Assembly: GCA_900473795.1 (NCBI GenBank)
Contig: UCMT01000013.1
Coordinates: 106,797-170,796, forward strand
Reading direction: 5' to 3'
Source: Hyphomicrobiales bacterium
GTDB lineage: Bacteria > Pseudomonadota > Alphaproteobacteria > Rhizobiales > Rhizobiaceae
Length of the DNA stretch: 64,000 nucleotides
Below the pieces are notes generated by a model. The model was not told the DNA's origin, ran no database searches, and saw only the letters and a program-made list of their open reading frames with translations. The position numbers and the translations under genes were made by a program. Positions 34,920 to 45,098 of this stretch are shown here, piece by piece (within the stretch, counting starts at the first letter, position 1; each line of letters starts with the position of its first letter).

Positions 34920-35534
34920 TCAGATCGCCGTCAGCGTCCAGGCGACGATATCGGCTGCGACCTGCGCAAAAGCGCCGTCCAGCGCAGCGACGAAAGCGAG
35001 CTGTCCGCTGCCACGCACGGGAACCGTCGCGCGAAACGCCTTCTGCGCGCTCACTGTACCGTTACGGTCGTTGAGGAGCTTGGCGAATATCTCGACGACG
35101 GCCGTATCAGAGCCTTCTGTCGATATTTCGAACGACCGGATATCCGTGATCACCTGATAATCGATGGCAAGCCCCTGGCCCGGCTTGCCGACGCCGGCGA
35201 TCTTGCCAGTATTTTCGAAGGTCTGGACCAGCTTCGCCTGAACCATCTTTGGCAGCCTGTCGCTCCATTGCGATTTGGCCAGATACTGGATTTCGGAGCC
35301 CGACAGCCGGATAACGATCTGGTCGCCGTCGAGCGCCTTCAGTGCAGACGGCTCGGGAACGAGGATCTGCTTGCCGGTGGACGCCGGCCCCTCGATGACC
35401 GGCGTGGAAGAAAGGCTAAAGGTGTCGTTGCTGGGTTTTCCGGCGCAGGCTGACATCACGGCGGCCAGAGAAAAAGCGGTGCAGGCCCGGATCAATCCTG
35501 CCTTTCGACCAAACAGCGCGTCCGGAAAATTCAT
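34920..35534 (-). CDS. ABC-type transport auxiliary lipoprotein (Mla/PqiC-like)
   Basis: 204 residues. A signal peptide with a lipobox-like MSAC (Cys about 30) precedes a domain of the PqiC/ABC-transport auxiliary family. Such outer-membrane lipoproteins work with MCE proteins. It lies 211 bases downstream of the MCE-protein gene on the same strand and is best read as the last gene of the mlaE-mlaF-mlaD group. The start is ATG 35534, or the TTG six bases upstream, which has better-spaced AAGGAT. Confidence 0.8.
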   Translation of the reverse strand: MNFPDALFGRKAGLIRACTAFSLAAVMSACAGKPSNDTFSLSSTPVIEGPASTGKQILVPEPSALKALDGDQIVIRLSGSEIQYLAKSQWSDRLPKMVQAKLVQTFENTGKIAGVGKPGQGLAIDYQVITDIRSFEISTEGSDTAVVEIFAKLLNDRNGTVSAQKAFRATVPVRGSGQLAFVAALDGAFAQVAADIVAWTLTAI

Positions 35535-35745
35535 TTTCAAACACTATCCTTCGCCAATCAGCAGCAACTTAAAGGCTCATCTGGTCAAAACAAGCCAAAA
35601 AACTGCCAAGCCTCCGCAGACACGGCAGAATTCCGGCAAGGCTTGCAGCCTTGCCACGCACAATCGACGTGTAGGAAGCCATACGCGATTCGCAGGCTAA
35701 GTCAGCGGGAATTATCGAAGCAAAAACAGAAACGACATGCAGGGC

Positions 35746-37116
35746 TTAGCGGCGTGTGCGGCCGTCATATTGTTTGACGGTCTCGCCTCCGAACAACAGC
35801 CGCTGCGGATTGCTGTCGAAAGTCGAGATCGTGGCATCGAGGTTCTGGACGGTCCGGCGCGTCTCGGTGACCAGCGCCTCGACATCCCGCAGCCCGGAGC
35901 CGGAGAACCGTTTCAGATTGTCGGCGATCGGACCGATCTGCGCGTTCAGATTGTCGGCCATCTTGCGGAAGGAGGCGAGCGTTGCGCGGGCATCGGCCGA
36001 CAGGGAAGGCGCGTCGGCATCGCCGAGGAAGCCATCGAGCTTGACCAGAATGCCATCGACGCGGCTCGATGCGGCATTCAGCTTGTTGGCCATCTGGGTC
36101 ACGTCGGTGATCGTCTGGTCGATGTCGTTCTGACGGCCCTTGATCCGGTCGGCGAAGTCGCTGATGGAGGCGGCCGTCTTGCGGACATCGGCGCTTGCCG
36201 CCGACACGTCGTTGACGACGCCGGTCACCTTCTGGCTGTCGACCGCCGCAAGCAGCGTATCGACACGGCTCAGCGTCGCGGTGGCATTCTGGCCAAGGCG
36301 CTCATAGGTCTCCGCGGTCTTGCGGAAGCTGGCGATCGTATCGGCCACACCGCCGGAGGCCACGCGCAGGTCGTCGCTCATCTTCTCGACATTGCTGACG
36401 ATATGATCGATTTTTTTCGTATCGACGGCTTTCACCAGAGCATCGGCCGACGTCAGCGTCGAATCGAGCTTGCCTGCCACAGCCGTGACCGATGTCGACA
36501 GGGCGCTGACGCTCTTCAGGAACTCATCGATGCCTTGCGAGTTGTCGGCCAGGGCTCTGGAAAAGCGGTCGGCATTGGAGATCGTGCTGGTCAGCGGTCC
36601 GCGCACATCCTTGACGAACCCCTGGATATCGCCGATCGCAGCGTTCGCCCGGTCCATGATCTTGTCGGCTGTCGCCAGGAGGCTCGTGACGCTGGACTGG
36701 TCGGCGGTCATCTGCGCCGACTTGCCCTCTTCCAGCGCCTTCTGCAGGATGTTTTCCTCACCCTTGTTGCCACCGCTGAGCTCGATATAGGCCGCACCGG
36801 TCAGGCCCTGGATTTCAAGGGTTGCGGTCGTTGATTTGAGAACGGGTGCGTCCGCTGAGACTTCGGTCACGGCAACGGAATAACGGGGATCGTTGGAATT
36901 GATTGCCAGGCTGCGGACCGAACCGACGGGAATACCGTTGAACCGCACCGGAGAACCGACGCTCAATCCATTGGCCGAGCCCGGAATGCTGATCACCAGT
37001 TCCACCATCTCGCCGCTGCGCCCATATTGTGACATCCAGTAGACGAAGCCGAAGGCCGCGAAGATGACCATGACGGTGAAAAAACCGACGATGGCGTAAT
37101 TGGCTTTTGTTTCCAT
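35746..37116 (-). CDS. mlaD: MCE-family lipid-binding protein of an Mla-type transporter
   Basis: 456 residues. One N-terminal membrane helix (about 8-28) is followed by a single MCE domain (VELVISIPGSANGLSVGSPVRFNGIPVGSV, about 38-115). A long helical C-terminus of about 330 residues has repeated heptad-like segments. E. coli MlaD is 183 residues, so this is an extended rhizobial type whose helical part may bridge the periplasm. MlaD rings bind phospholipids carried between inner and outer membrane. It lies 70 bases after the ATPase gene. Confidence 0.88.
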   Translation of the reverse strand: METKANYAIVGFFTVMVIFAAFGFVYWMSQYGRSGEMVELVISIPGSANGLSVGSPVRFNGIPVGSVRSLAINSNDPRYSVAVTEVSADAPVLKSTTATLEIQGLTGAAYIELSGGNKGEENILQKALEEGKSAQMTADQSSVTSLLATADKIMDRANAAIGDIQGFVKDVRGPLTSTISNADRFSRALADNSQGIDEFLKSVSALSTSVTAVAGKLDSTLTSADALVKAVDTKKIDHIVSNVEKMSDDLRVASGGVADTIASFRKTAETYERLGQNATATLSRVDTLLAAVDSQKVTGVVNDVSAASADVRKTAASISDFADRIKGRQNDIDQTITDVTQMANKLNAASSRVDGILVKLDGFLGDADAPSLSADARATLASFRKMADNLNAQIGPIADNLKRFSGSGLRDVEALVTETRRTVQNLDATISTFDSNPQRLLFGGETVKQYDGRTRR

Positions 37117-37186
37117 GGCTACCGGTATCCTTCAGGGAGGCCGCAGGCGCGGTTCCTTGCTTCAATCAAAATCATGAGCGGCGCAC

Positions 37187-38038
37187 TCAGGAGGCCTTTT
37201 TGTCGCCGTCACGGACAATCGAGCGCGCACGCTTGCCCCGGAAATAGGACTTCACCCAATCGTCGTCACAGGTCAGCATATCCTCGATCGTGCCTTCGAC
37301 GAGAACCCGCTTCTGGCCGAGCACCGCGATCCGGTCGCAGACCGAAAACAGGCTGTCGAGATCGTGAGTCACCATATACACGGTCAATCCCAGGGTGTCG
37401 CGCAATTTGGCGATCAGGTTGTCGAACTCGGCGGCGCCGATGGGATCGAGGCCGGAGGTCGGCTCATCGAGGAAAACCAGGTCCGGATCGAGCGCCAGGG
37501 CCCGCGCCAGCGCTGCGCGCTTGATCATGCCGCCGGAGAGTTCCGAAGGAAACTTGTCGGCAGCCTCCGGCGCGAGACCGACCATGTCGATCTTCAGCCG
37601 CGCCAATTCGTCCATCAGATCCTGCGGCAGGTTCAGATATTCCCGCATCGGCACCTGAATGTTCTCCATGACGGTCAGCGAGGAAAACAGGGCGCCGTGC
37701 TGAAAGAGCACGCCGAGGCGCATGTCGAGTTCCATGCGCTCCTCTTCACTGACCTCGTCATATTCGACGCCGAGGATCTTGATCGAGCCCGAGCGGCGCG
37801 GGAGCAGGCGCAGGACCGTGCGCATCAGCACCGATTTGCCGGTACCCGAAGCACCGACGAAACCGAGGATTTCGCCGCGATAGATATCGAGATTGAGCTT
37901 GTCGAGCACGATATTGGAACCGAACCCGACCGTCAGGTCTTTCACGGACAGAATGATTTCCGCGCCGTCTCCGCCGCGCGGCTCTTTTTCGTCCATCGTT
38001 GCGTCGTCCCTCGGCTCCACCGGCCAAACCTCTTCCAT
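37187..38038 (-). CDS. mlaF: ATP-binding subunit of the Mla-type lipid transporter
   Basis: 283 residues. The ATPase motifs are Walker A GASGTGKS, Q-loop LFQHGALFSSLTVMENI, signature SELSGGMIKRAALARALA and Walker B LVFLDEPTSGLDP, with THDLDS. LSGGM rather than LSGGQ is typical of MlaF. The first ~25 residues form an acidic, flexible extension. The start ATG overlaps the permease stop by one base (TGATG), so the two are coupled. Confidence 0.92.
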   Translation of the reverse strand: MEEVWPVEPRDDATMDEKEPRGGDGAEIILSVKDLTVGFGSNIVLDKLNLDIYRGEILGFVGASGTGKSVLMRTVLRLLPRRSGSIKILGVEYDEVSEEERMELDMRLGVLFQHGALFSSLTVMENIQVPMREYLNLPQDLMDELARLKIDMVGLAPEAADKFPSELSGGMIKRAALARALALDPDLVFLDEPTSGLDPIGAAEFDNLIAKLRDTLGLTVYMVTHDLDSLFSVCDRIAVLGQKRVLVEGTIEDMLTCDDDWVKSYFRGKRARSIVRDGDKKAS

Positions 38039-39210
38039 CAGAAATCGATCGATGCGTAGAACATCGCAAACAGGCCGTCGACCAGAATGACCACGAAGAT
38101 CGACTTCACCACCGATTGCGTCACATGCCTGCCGAGCGATTCGGCGCTGCCACCGACTTTCAAGCCTTCCACCGCAGCGACAACGCCGATGATCAATGCC
38201 ATGAACGGCGCCTTGATCATGCCGGCCAGCACGGAGGAGAAATCGACCGCCTCCTGCAGCCGCGCCAGAAAGGTCGCGAATGTGATGCCGGAATAGCTCC
38301 AGGCAACGACGGCTGCCCCCGTCAGCGCTGCAAAATTGGCGATGATGGTCAACAGCGGCAATGCCACCGTCAGCGCCACCAGTCGCGGAAATACGAGTAC
38401 CCCGATGGGGCTCAGCCCCATGACCTTCAGCGCATCGATCTCCTCGCGCATCTTCATCGAGCCGATTTCGGCCGTGATGGCGCTGCCGGACCGTCCGGCG
38501 ATCATGATTGCCGTCAACAGAACGCCGATTTCGCGAAGCTGCAAGATGCCGACCAGATCGACGACGAACAGTTCGGCGCCGAAATAGCGAAGCTGGAACG
38601 CGCCCTGCTGGGCGATGATCGCGCCGATCAGGAAGGACATCAGCGTGATGATCGGAACGGCCTGCACGCCCATCCGGTCGACCTGGTTGACGATCGCAGC
38701 GGGAGACAGGCCGCTGTGACGTCCCAACTTCAGTTGCGCGCCGCGAACGGCGGAGCCGAGAATGAACATCGCCGCCACGGTATCTTCCCAGGCAGACAGG
38801 ACTGCCTCGCCAATAGGGGAGAAGAAGCGCGCGAAACGGGAGGGGAATTGCTTCTGCTCGGCGCCCGGCTCCGGCAACTCGTCTGGCAAAGCGCCCAGAA
38901 GCTCCAGATAGCGTGGATTGTTGCTTGTCAGCTTGACGTCGCCGATCTTGGACATAAAGCGGCTGATGATCCAGGCGCCGGCCGTATCCATCGCCGTGAT
39001 GTCACTCAGATCGACTTCTGCCGCTTTGCCGTCTTTGGACGCCAGCTCGCTCAATCGCGGCGTGATCGTATGCACGGACGCGCTCCGCCAGTCGCCACTG
39101 AAACGGTAGACCCGGGTTCCGCTCTTGCCCGCCTCGTCCAGTTGCACGTCGGTGTCGGTTTTCATTTGCGAACGCGTCACGTCTGTTGGCTCTTTCGGAG
39201 ATGGCTGCAT
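38038..39210 (-). CDS. mlaE: STAS-MlaE fusion permease
   Basis: 390 residues. The N-terminal ~110 residues form a STAS domain (AAEVDLSDITAMDTAGAWII), equivalent to separate MlaB of E. coli. The rest is the MlaE permease with about five helices and the family stretches LVGILQLREIGVLLTAIMIAGRSGSA and EIDALKVMGLSPI. MlaE is the membrane core for phospholipid traffic. The start is uncertain: the ATG at 39210 and the ATG at 39165 both lack a strong ribosome site, and both leave the STAS domain whole. First gene of the mla group. Confidence 0.88.
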   Translation of the reverse strand: MQPSPKEPTDVTRSQMKTDTDVQLDEAGKSGTRVYRFSGDWRSASVHTITPRLSELASKDGKAAEVDLSDITAMDTAGAWIISRFMSKIGDVKLTSNNPRYLELLGALPDELPEPGAEQKQFPSRFARFFSPIGEAVLSAWEDTVAAMFILGSAVRGAQLKLGRHSGLSPAAIVNQVDRMGVQAVPIITLMSFLIGAIIAQQGAFQLRYFGAELFVVDLVGILQLREIGVLLTAIMIAGRSGSAITAEIGSMKMREEIDALKVMGLSPIGVLVFPRLVALTVALPLLTIIANFAALTGAAVVAWSYSGITFATFLARLQEAVDFSSVLAGMIKAPFMALIIGVVAAVEGLKVGGSAESLGRHVTQSVVKSIFVVILVDGLFAMFYASIDF

Positions 39211-39320
39211 TTGATAAAACGTCAGCGACTCATAGCCGCTCGAGCCCCATCTGTCACCGATTGAAACGTTTCTGAAACAAACGGTTGGTCGCTGCGCTAT
39301 GGATACCACAGGAGACACCG

Positions 39321-40304
39321 ATGACCCGTTTGCTTGCCACTGCCGTCGAACACTTCCCGATCGCCGGAAGCTTCACGATTTCGCGCGGCAGCAAGACAAC
39401 GGCCTCTGTGGTCACCTGCCGCATTTCACGCGACGGCTTTGCCGGCATCGGCGAATGCGTGCCTTATGGTCGCTACGGCGAGACCATCGACAGCGTGATC
39501 GCCGAAATCGAAGCGATCCGTTCGGAAATCGAGGCGGACCTTGGCCGCGAAGGCTTGCTGAGCGCGATGAAGGCCGGCGCGGCACGCAATGCCGTCGATT
39601 GCGCGCTCTGGGACCTTGAAGCGAAATCCTCCGGCAAACGCGCCTTTGCCCTTGCCAATCTCGCCGAACCGGCGTCGCTCACCACCGCCTATACCATCTC
39701 GCTCGGCGAGCCGGAGGCAATGGCAGCCCAGGCCGCGCAACACGCTCATCGGGCGCTGCTCAAGGTCAAGGTGGGAACCGCCGACGATGTCTCCCGTATT
39801 CGTGCGGTGCGAGCAGCAGCACCGGACAGCGCCATCATTCTCGATGCCAATGAGGGCTGGACTGAAGCCAATCTGGCCCATCATTTCGGCGTTTGCGCCG
39901 AATCAGACGTCGCTTTGATTGAACAGCCCCTTCCCGCCGGTCGCGATGGCCTGCTGGCGTTCGTCTCCCGTCCCGTTCCGGTCTGCGCCGACGAAAGCGT
40001 GCACAAGACCGAAGATCTGCCGAAACTGGCTGGGCTCTACGATGCCGTGAACATCAAGCTCGACAAGACCGGTGGCCTGACGGAAGCGCTGCGCATGCGC
40101 GACGCGGCGCGCGCCTTGAACCTGAAGATCATGGTCGGCTGCATGGTTGGCACCTCGCTGGGCATGGCGCCGGCCGTTCTGCTGGCGCAGGGAGCGGAAT
40201 TCGTCGATCTCGACGGCGCGCTGCTTCTCGCCCGCGACCGGGAACCTGGCCTGCTTTACGAGGCCTCGCAGGTCTTCCCGCCGCTTGCCGCCCTCTGGGG
40301 CTGA
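39321..40304 (+). CDS. Enolase-superfamily epimerase (dipeptide epimerase / N-acetyl-Glu racemase type)
   Basis: 327 residues, muconate-lactonising/enolase superfamily. The catalytic Lys is in LLKVKVG, the metal ligands are in ILDANEGW, IEQPLP and CADES, and the second Lys is in NIKLDKTGGLTEAL. This arrangement fits L-Ala-D/L-Glu epimerases; rhizobial members are sometimes annotated as N-acetyl-D-Glu racemase (DgcA). No dgcN-like gene is adjacent, so the substrate stays open. GGAGA precedes the ATG at 39321. The 3' end overlaps the convergent MFS gene by 49 bases. Confidence 0.88.
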   Translation: MTRLLATAVEHFPIAGSFTISRGSKTTASVVTCRISRDGFAGIGECVPYGRYGETIDSVIAEIEAIRSEIEADLGREGLLSAMKAGAARNAVDCALWDLEAKSSGKRAFALANLAEPASLTTAYTISLGEPEAMAAQAAQHAHRALLKVKVGTADDVSRIRAVRAAAPDSAIILDANEGWTEANLAHHFGVCAESDVALIEQPLPAGRDGLLAFVSRPVPVCADESVHKTEDLPKLAGLYDAVNIKLDKTGGLTEALRMRDAARALNLKIMVGCMVGTSLGMAPAVLLAQGAEFVDLDGALLLARDREPGLLYEASQVFPPLAALWG

Positions 40305-41476
40305 AGAGACCAGGCCGCCAACGCCGAGCCGCACCCGACAAGAGCAACCGCAGACATCGAATAGAAGCCCTGGACACCGAACCAGCTGTAAAAATAGCCG
40401 GAGGCGAAGGTGAAGATGGCCGTAAACACGCCGGTATAGAAGAAATAGAGCCCCTGCGCAGAGGCCTCCTGCTCTTCCGGCACCCGCCGGACCAGCATGT
40501 TCTGCATGCCCGTATGCATGATCGCATAGGTGAAGGCGTGAAAACACTGCAGGACGAAATAGCCCCAGAAGCCGAGATCCATCGGGAAGATGATCCATCG
40601 CACGACCGCAAGGCCGCAGCCGGAAAAGATCATCGTCCACAGGCTGAAGCGCCGGATGATCGCCTTGGCGCAGGCAAACATCACCACTTCCGCTGCAACG
40701 CCCGCACTCCACAACAGGCCGATCTGCGTGCCGCTGAAGCCGATATGCTGCCAATAGATCGCCGAGAAGGCAAACAGCATCGCATGGCTGCCGTTGACCA
40801 AAGTCACTCCGATCAGAAGCAGTTGCAGGTCGAGTTTGCGCAAGGCCTTTGGCGGCGGCTCCGTCAGTGTCGTCAGCGTCGAAGGACGCCGTGGCCGGCC
40901 GACGCGCGGCGCTATAAGGGTCAACAGGATCATCAGCAGGAAAGCGCAGGCCATGGCCGGCAACACCATGGCGCCGCCATAGAGACCGATCATGACGCCG
41001 CCGAACATCGTCGCGCCGATGAAGGCGACGGAACCCCAGAGCCGCATGCTGGCGTAGTCGAATCCCCAGCGCCGCACGCCGGTCAGGGCGATCGCCTCGA
41101 CGATCGGCACATAGGGCGAATAGACCCCGCCCTGCAGCGCGTAGATGATCAGCACGAACCAGAAACTGTGAGACACGAACAGTGCCAGCGCCGTCAGCAG
41201 CGACAGCATCGCCGACCAGATGAGCACGCGGGCGCGCTCACCGATCCTGTCCGCCAGGAGCCCGGCCAGCGGCGCCGTAATGACGCGCACGAACATCGGC
41301 ACCGCGAGAACGATGCCGATCTCGAAGTCGCTGAGTGACAGCGTGCTGAGCCAGACCGGAAAATACGGCATGGCAAAACCATTGACGATCAATGGCGCGC
41401 AGAAGAGCAAGGCGATGCGCGGCACGAAATAGGCCGGCGCATCCTCGCGATAAGGAGGCGGAGACACGGGAATCAT
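40256..41476 (-). CDS. MFS transporter, HcaT/phenylpropionate-permease type
   Basis: 406 residues with twelve membrane helices. The N-terminal FVPRIALLFCAPLIVNGFAMPYFPVWL and the LADRIGERARVLIWSA loop fit the HcaT-like group of the major facilitator superfamily, close to sugar/H+ symporters. The substrate is unknown. It overlaps the epimerase gene tail-to-tail by 49 bases, so the last ~15 codons of each gene share DNA. Confidence 0.83.
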   Translation of the reverse strand: MIPVSPPPYREDAPAYFVPRIALLFCAPLIVNGFAMPYFPVWLSTLSLSDFEIGIVLAVPMFVRVITAPLAGLLADRIGERARVLIWSAMLSLLTALALFVSHSFWFVLIIYALQGGVYSPYVPIVEAIALTGVRRWGFDYASMRLWGSVAFIGATMFGGVMIGLYGGAMVLPAMACAFLLMILLTLIAPRVGRPRRPSTLTTLTEPPPKALRKLDLQLLLIGVTLVNGSHAMLFAFSAIYWQHIGFSGTQIGLLWSAGVAAEVVMFACAKAIIRRFSLWTMIFSGCGLAVVRWIIFPMDLGFWGYFVLQCFHAFTYAIMHTGMQNMLVRRVPEEQEASAQGLYFFYTGVFTAIFTFASGYFYSWFGVQGFYSMSAVALVGCGSALAAWSLQPQRAASGGKTCEAS

Positions 41477-41569
41477 GGAAGGACCTGATGACTGCGTCCA
41501 TGATTTATCACAGCGCCGCGAAACGTTGCTAGAAGCTAGATTTCCCTACAAGTCGTTGCGCGGTCGCTT

Positions 41570-42409
41570 TTATGCCGCCTGTTGCGAAAGTGCCCGCGCC
41601 ATCATCGCTTCGACCTCGGTCGTATCCTCGCGAATGACGGGAACGCCGCTCAACTCACGCCAGGTGATCAGTTCCATCGTGCCGTCATGATGTTCGGCAA
41701 TCGCCGTACAGCTTTCCACCCAGTCGCCGGTATTGATATAGCGAACACCGTCGATATCCTCCATCACCGCATGATGGATGTGACCGCAGATGACGCCATC
41801 GGCATTTTCCCGTCGCGCCTCGTCGGCGACCACGCGCTGGAATTCGCCGATGAAATTGACCGCATGCTTGACCTGCAGCTTCGCCCAGGCCGAGAACGAC
41901 CAGTAAGGCAGTCCGAGACGGCGGCGCACGGCCGACAGCCCGATATTGACGAGGATCGCCATGTCATAGGCCCAGTCACCGAGATAGGCGAGCAGCCGCG
42001 CATTGCGCACCACGACATCGAATTCATCGCCATGCAGCACCAGATATGTCTTGCCATCGGCGCCCTCGTGAATATGCCGTTGGGCAACCTCGATGCCGCC
42101 GAAATGCACGCCCGGAAAATCACGCATGAATTCGTCGTGGTTGCCGGGTATGTAGATGATGCGGCTGCCCTTGCGGGCTTTGCGCAACAGCTTCTGGACA
42201 ACATCGTTGCACGCCTGCGGCCAGTACCAGCTGCGTTTCAACCGCCAACCGTCGACGATGTCGCCGACCAGGATGATCGTCTCGGCTTCGTTGGCGCGCA
42301 GGAAATCCAGGAGATAGTCGGTCTTGGCAGCCTTCGATCCCAGATGCACATCGGAAATGAACAGGGTCCTGAAACGGCGGACGGCCGGGTCTTGCTGTTT
42401 CTCGGTCAT
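41570..42409 (-). CDS. LpxH-like metallophosphoesterase
   Basis: 279 residues, calcineurin-like phosphoesterase fold. Metal-site motifs in order are FISDVHLGS, LVGDIVDGW, YIPGNHDEFM, VLHGDEFD and ICGHIHHAV. The group is annotated as UDP-2,3-diacylglucosamine diphosphatase because of distant LpxH similarity. Alphaproteobacteria generally use LpxI for that lipid A step, so the true substrate may be different. The start ATG at 42409 has AGGCAG upstream. It is divergent from the malic enzyme gene. Confidence 0.82.
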   Translation of the reverse strand: MTEKQQDPAVRRFRTLFISDVHLGSKAAKTDYLLDFLRANEAETIILVGDIVDGWRLKRSWYWPQACNDVVQKLLRKARKGSRIIYIPGNHDEFMRDFPGVHFGGIEVAQRHIHEGADGKTYLVLHGDEFDVVVRNARLLAYLGDWAYDMAILVNIGLSAVRRRLGLPYWSFSAWAKLQVKHAVNFIGEFQRVVADEARRENADGVICGHIHHAVMEDIDGVRYINTGDWVESCTAIAEHHDGTMELITWRELSGVPVIREDTTEVEAMMARALSQQAA

Positions 42410-42611
42410 GCTGCCTCGCAGGTCTATCGGGCCTCTTTTGCCTCTGTCAAAAACAGACTCTTGTTTCAGGAGAATGACAGTCTGTGGATCGGCCATTTTC
42501 CGGCTGAAACGGCTGATGCGGAAAACCAGGGATAATCGGGCAGTTCAAAACTGTACGGGGCGTCCGTTTCGTGCAAAAAGAGCCGCGACGAATAGGTAGG
42601 GATTCACGAAT

Positions 42612-44924
42612 ATGAGCACTGGCGACAAGGCCAAGACCCCAACGGTTCCAGCAAGCGGCGATCTCGACGAACAAGCGCTGTTCTTCCACCGCTATCCGCG
42701 CCCCGGCAAACTCGAGATTCAGCCGACCAAGCCGCTCGGCAACCAGCGCGACCTGGCACTCGCCTATTCGCCGGGCGTCGCCGCCCCCTGCCTCGCCATC
42801 CGAGACGATCCGTCGACGGCCGCCGACTACACGGCACGCGCCAACCTCGTCGCCGTCGTTTCCAACGGCTCGGCCGTTCTCGGCCTTGGCAATATCGGCC
42901 CGCTCGCTTCCAAGCCCGTCATGGAAGGCAAGGCCGTCCTGTTCAAGAAATTCGCCGGCATCGACGTGTTCGATATCGAGATCGACGCGCCCGAGATCGA
43001 CCAGATGGTCAATGTCGTCGCAGCGCTGGAGCCGACCTTCGGCGGCATCAATCTCGAGGACATCAAGGCGCCGGAATGTTTCGAAGTCGAGCGCCAGTTG
43101 CGCGAGAAGATGGATATCCCGGTCTTCCACGATGACCAGCATGGCACCGCGATCATCGTGGCCGCCGCCATTCTCAACGGCCTCGAACTCGCCGGCAAGG
43201 ATATCGCCAAGGCAAAGATCGTCACGTCTGGCGCAGGCGCCGCTGCCCTTGCCTGCCTCAACCTCCTGGTCACGCTCGGCGCGCGGCGCGAAAACATCTG
43301 GGTGCACGATCTCGAAGGTCTCGTCTATGTCGGCCGCGAAGTGCTGATGGACCAGTGGAAGTCGATCTATGCGCAGGATAGTGCAAACCGGGTGCTCGCC
43401 GACAGTATCGCCGGTGCCGACGTTTTCCTCGGCCTGTCCGCAGCCGGCGTTCTGAAGCCGGAACTCCTGGTGCAGATGGCCGAAAAGCCACTCATCATGG
43501 CGCTTGCCAACCCCAATCCGGAAATCATGCCGGAAGTTGCCCGCGCTGCGCGTCCCGACGCGATGATCTGCACCGGCCGATCGGACTTCCCGAACCAGGT
43601 CAACAACGTCCTGTGTTTCCCCTTTATCTTCCGCGGCGCCCTCGATTGCGGCGCCCGCACGATCAACGAGGAAATGAAGATGGCCGCCGTGCGCGCCATC
43701 GCAGCCCTTGCCCGCGAGGAACCGTCGGACGTCGCCGCACGCGCCTATTCCGGCGAAACGCCGGTCTTCGGTCCGGACTACCTGATCCCCTCGCCGTTCG
43801 ACCAGCGGCTGATCCTGCGCATTGCGCCGGCCGTCGCCAAGGCTGCCGCCGACAGCGGCGTTGCCAACCGGCCAATCACCGATTTCGACGCCTATCTCGA
43901 CCAGCTCAACCGCTTCGTCTTCCGTTCCGGCTTCATCATGAAGCCGATCTTCGCATCCGCCAAGAACGCCCAGAAGAATCGGGTGATCTTCTCCGAAGGC
44001 GAGGACGAGCGCGTGCTGCGCGCAGCCCAGGTGCTCCTCGAAGATGGAACGGCCCGGCCGATCCTGATCGGTCGTCCGCACATCATCGAGACACGGCTGA
44101 AGCGCTACGGCCTGCGCATCCGGCCGGACACGGACTTCGAGGTCGTCAATCCGGAAGGCGATCCGCGTTTTCGCGATTATGTCGACGAGTATTTCTCGCT
44201 GGTCGGTCGCCTCGGCGTCATTCCGGAAGCGGCCCGCACGATCGTCAGAACCAACCAGACCGTCATCGGCGCCCTCGCCGTCCGGCGCGGTGAAGCCGAC
44301 GCCCTGATCTGCGGTGTCGAAGGCCGCTACAGCGCCCATCTGCGTGCCGTTTCGCAGATCATCGGCAAACGTGAAGGCGTGCTCGACTTTTCGGCGCTGA
44401 GCCTCCTGATCTCGCAGCGCGGCACGACCTTCCTGACCGATACTTACGTGACCTTTGACCCGACGGCGGAAGAGATCGCCCAGAAGACGATCATGGCCGC
44501 CCAGGAAATCCGCCGCTTCGGCATTACGCCGCGCGCAGCCCTCGTTTCGCATTCGAATTTCGGCTCGAGGGATTCAGCCAGCGCCGCCAAGATGCGCAGG
44601 GCGATGCAGATCGTGCGCGACCTCGCGCCGGACCTGGAAGCCGATGGCGAAATGCACGGCGATTCCGCCATTTCGGAAATTCTGCGCAACCGCGTCATGC
44701 CCAACAGCACGCTGACCGGCGAAGCCAACCTGCTTGTCTTCCCCAATCTCGATGCGGCCAACATCACGCTCGGTGTCGTCAAGACCATGACCGACAGCCT
44801 GCATGTCGGCCCGATCCTTCTTGGTACTGCCTTGCCAGCGCACATCCTGTCGCCGTCCGTCACCTCGCGCGGTGTCGTCAATATGGCAGCGCTCGCCGTG
44901 GTGGAAGCCTCGCATCCGGCGTGA
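42612..44924 (+). CDS. dme: Malic enzyme fused to a phosphotransacetylase-like domain
   Basis: 770 residues. The N-terminal malic domain (YSPGVAAPC) is followed by the NAD(P)-binding domain ([25 protein letters not shown]) to about residue 430. A C-terminal phosphotransacetylase-like domain ([15 protein letters not shown], ~445-770) is regulatory rather than catalytic in this family. Malic enzyme makes pyruvate from malate and is needed for growth on C4 acids; in Sinorhizobium the NAD-dependent Dme supports nitrogen fixation. The length of 770 and the neighbouring quorum-sensing pair fit Dme; the paralogue Tme (NADP) cannot be excluded from sequence alone. Confidence 0.9.
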   Translation: MSTGDKAKTPTVPASGDLDEQALFFHRYPRPGKLEIQPTKPLGNQRDLALAYSPGVAAPCLAIRDDPSTAADYTARANLVAVVSNGSAVLGLGNIGPLASKPVMEGKAVLFKKFAGIDVFDIEIDAPEIDQMVNVVAALEPTFGGINLEDIKAPECFEVERQLREKMDIPVFHDDQHGTAIIVAAAILNGLELAGKDIAKAKIVTSGAGAAALACLNLLVTLGARRENIWVHDLEGLVYVGREVLMDQWKSIYAQDSANRVLADSIAGADVFLGLSAAGVLKPELLVQMAEKPLIMALANPNPEIMPEVARAARPDAMICTGRSDFPNQVNNVLCFPFIFRGALDCGARTINEEMKMAAVRAIAALAREEPSDVAARAYSGETPVFGPDYLIPSPFDQRLILRIAPAVAKAAADSGVANRPITDFDAYLDQLNRFVFRSGFIMKPIFASAKNAQKNRVIFSEGEDERVLRAAQVLLEDGTARPILIGRPHIIETRLKRYGLRIRPDTDFEVVNPEGDPRFRDYVDEYFSLVGRLGVIPEAARTIVRTNQTVIGALAVRRGEADALICGVEGRYSAHLRAVSQIIGKREGVLDFSALSLLISQRGTTFLTDTYVTFDPTAEEIAQKTIMAAQEIRRFGITPRAALVSHSNFGSRDSASAAKMRRAMQIVRDLAPDLEADGEMHGDSAISEILRNRVMPNSTLTGEANLLVFPNLDAANITLGVVKTMTDSLHVGPILLGTALPAHILSPSVTSRGVVNMAALAVVEASHPA

Positions 44925-44932
44925 GGCACGGT

Positions 44933-44963
44933 CGATTGAGCCGGCTCAAAACCGGCTCAATCG
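44933..44963. terminator. Terminator-like hairpin after malic enzyme
   Basis: A perfect 12-bp stem (44933-44944 / 44952-44963, CGATTGAGCCGG) encloses a 7-base loop, 8 bases after the stop. There is no T-run, so efficiency as an intrinsic terminator is uncertain. Confidence 0.6.
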
Positions 44964-45098
44964 CAATTAAAAAGCCTCTTAAAACACAACTTTAAATTTT
45001 AAATTTTGGAAACTTTTCATTAACCAAAGATTGCACTAGACAAAGAGTAAAAACCGTTAGCATGGTAAAATCCCTTTAAATAACAGGGTATTTGCAAC

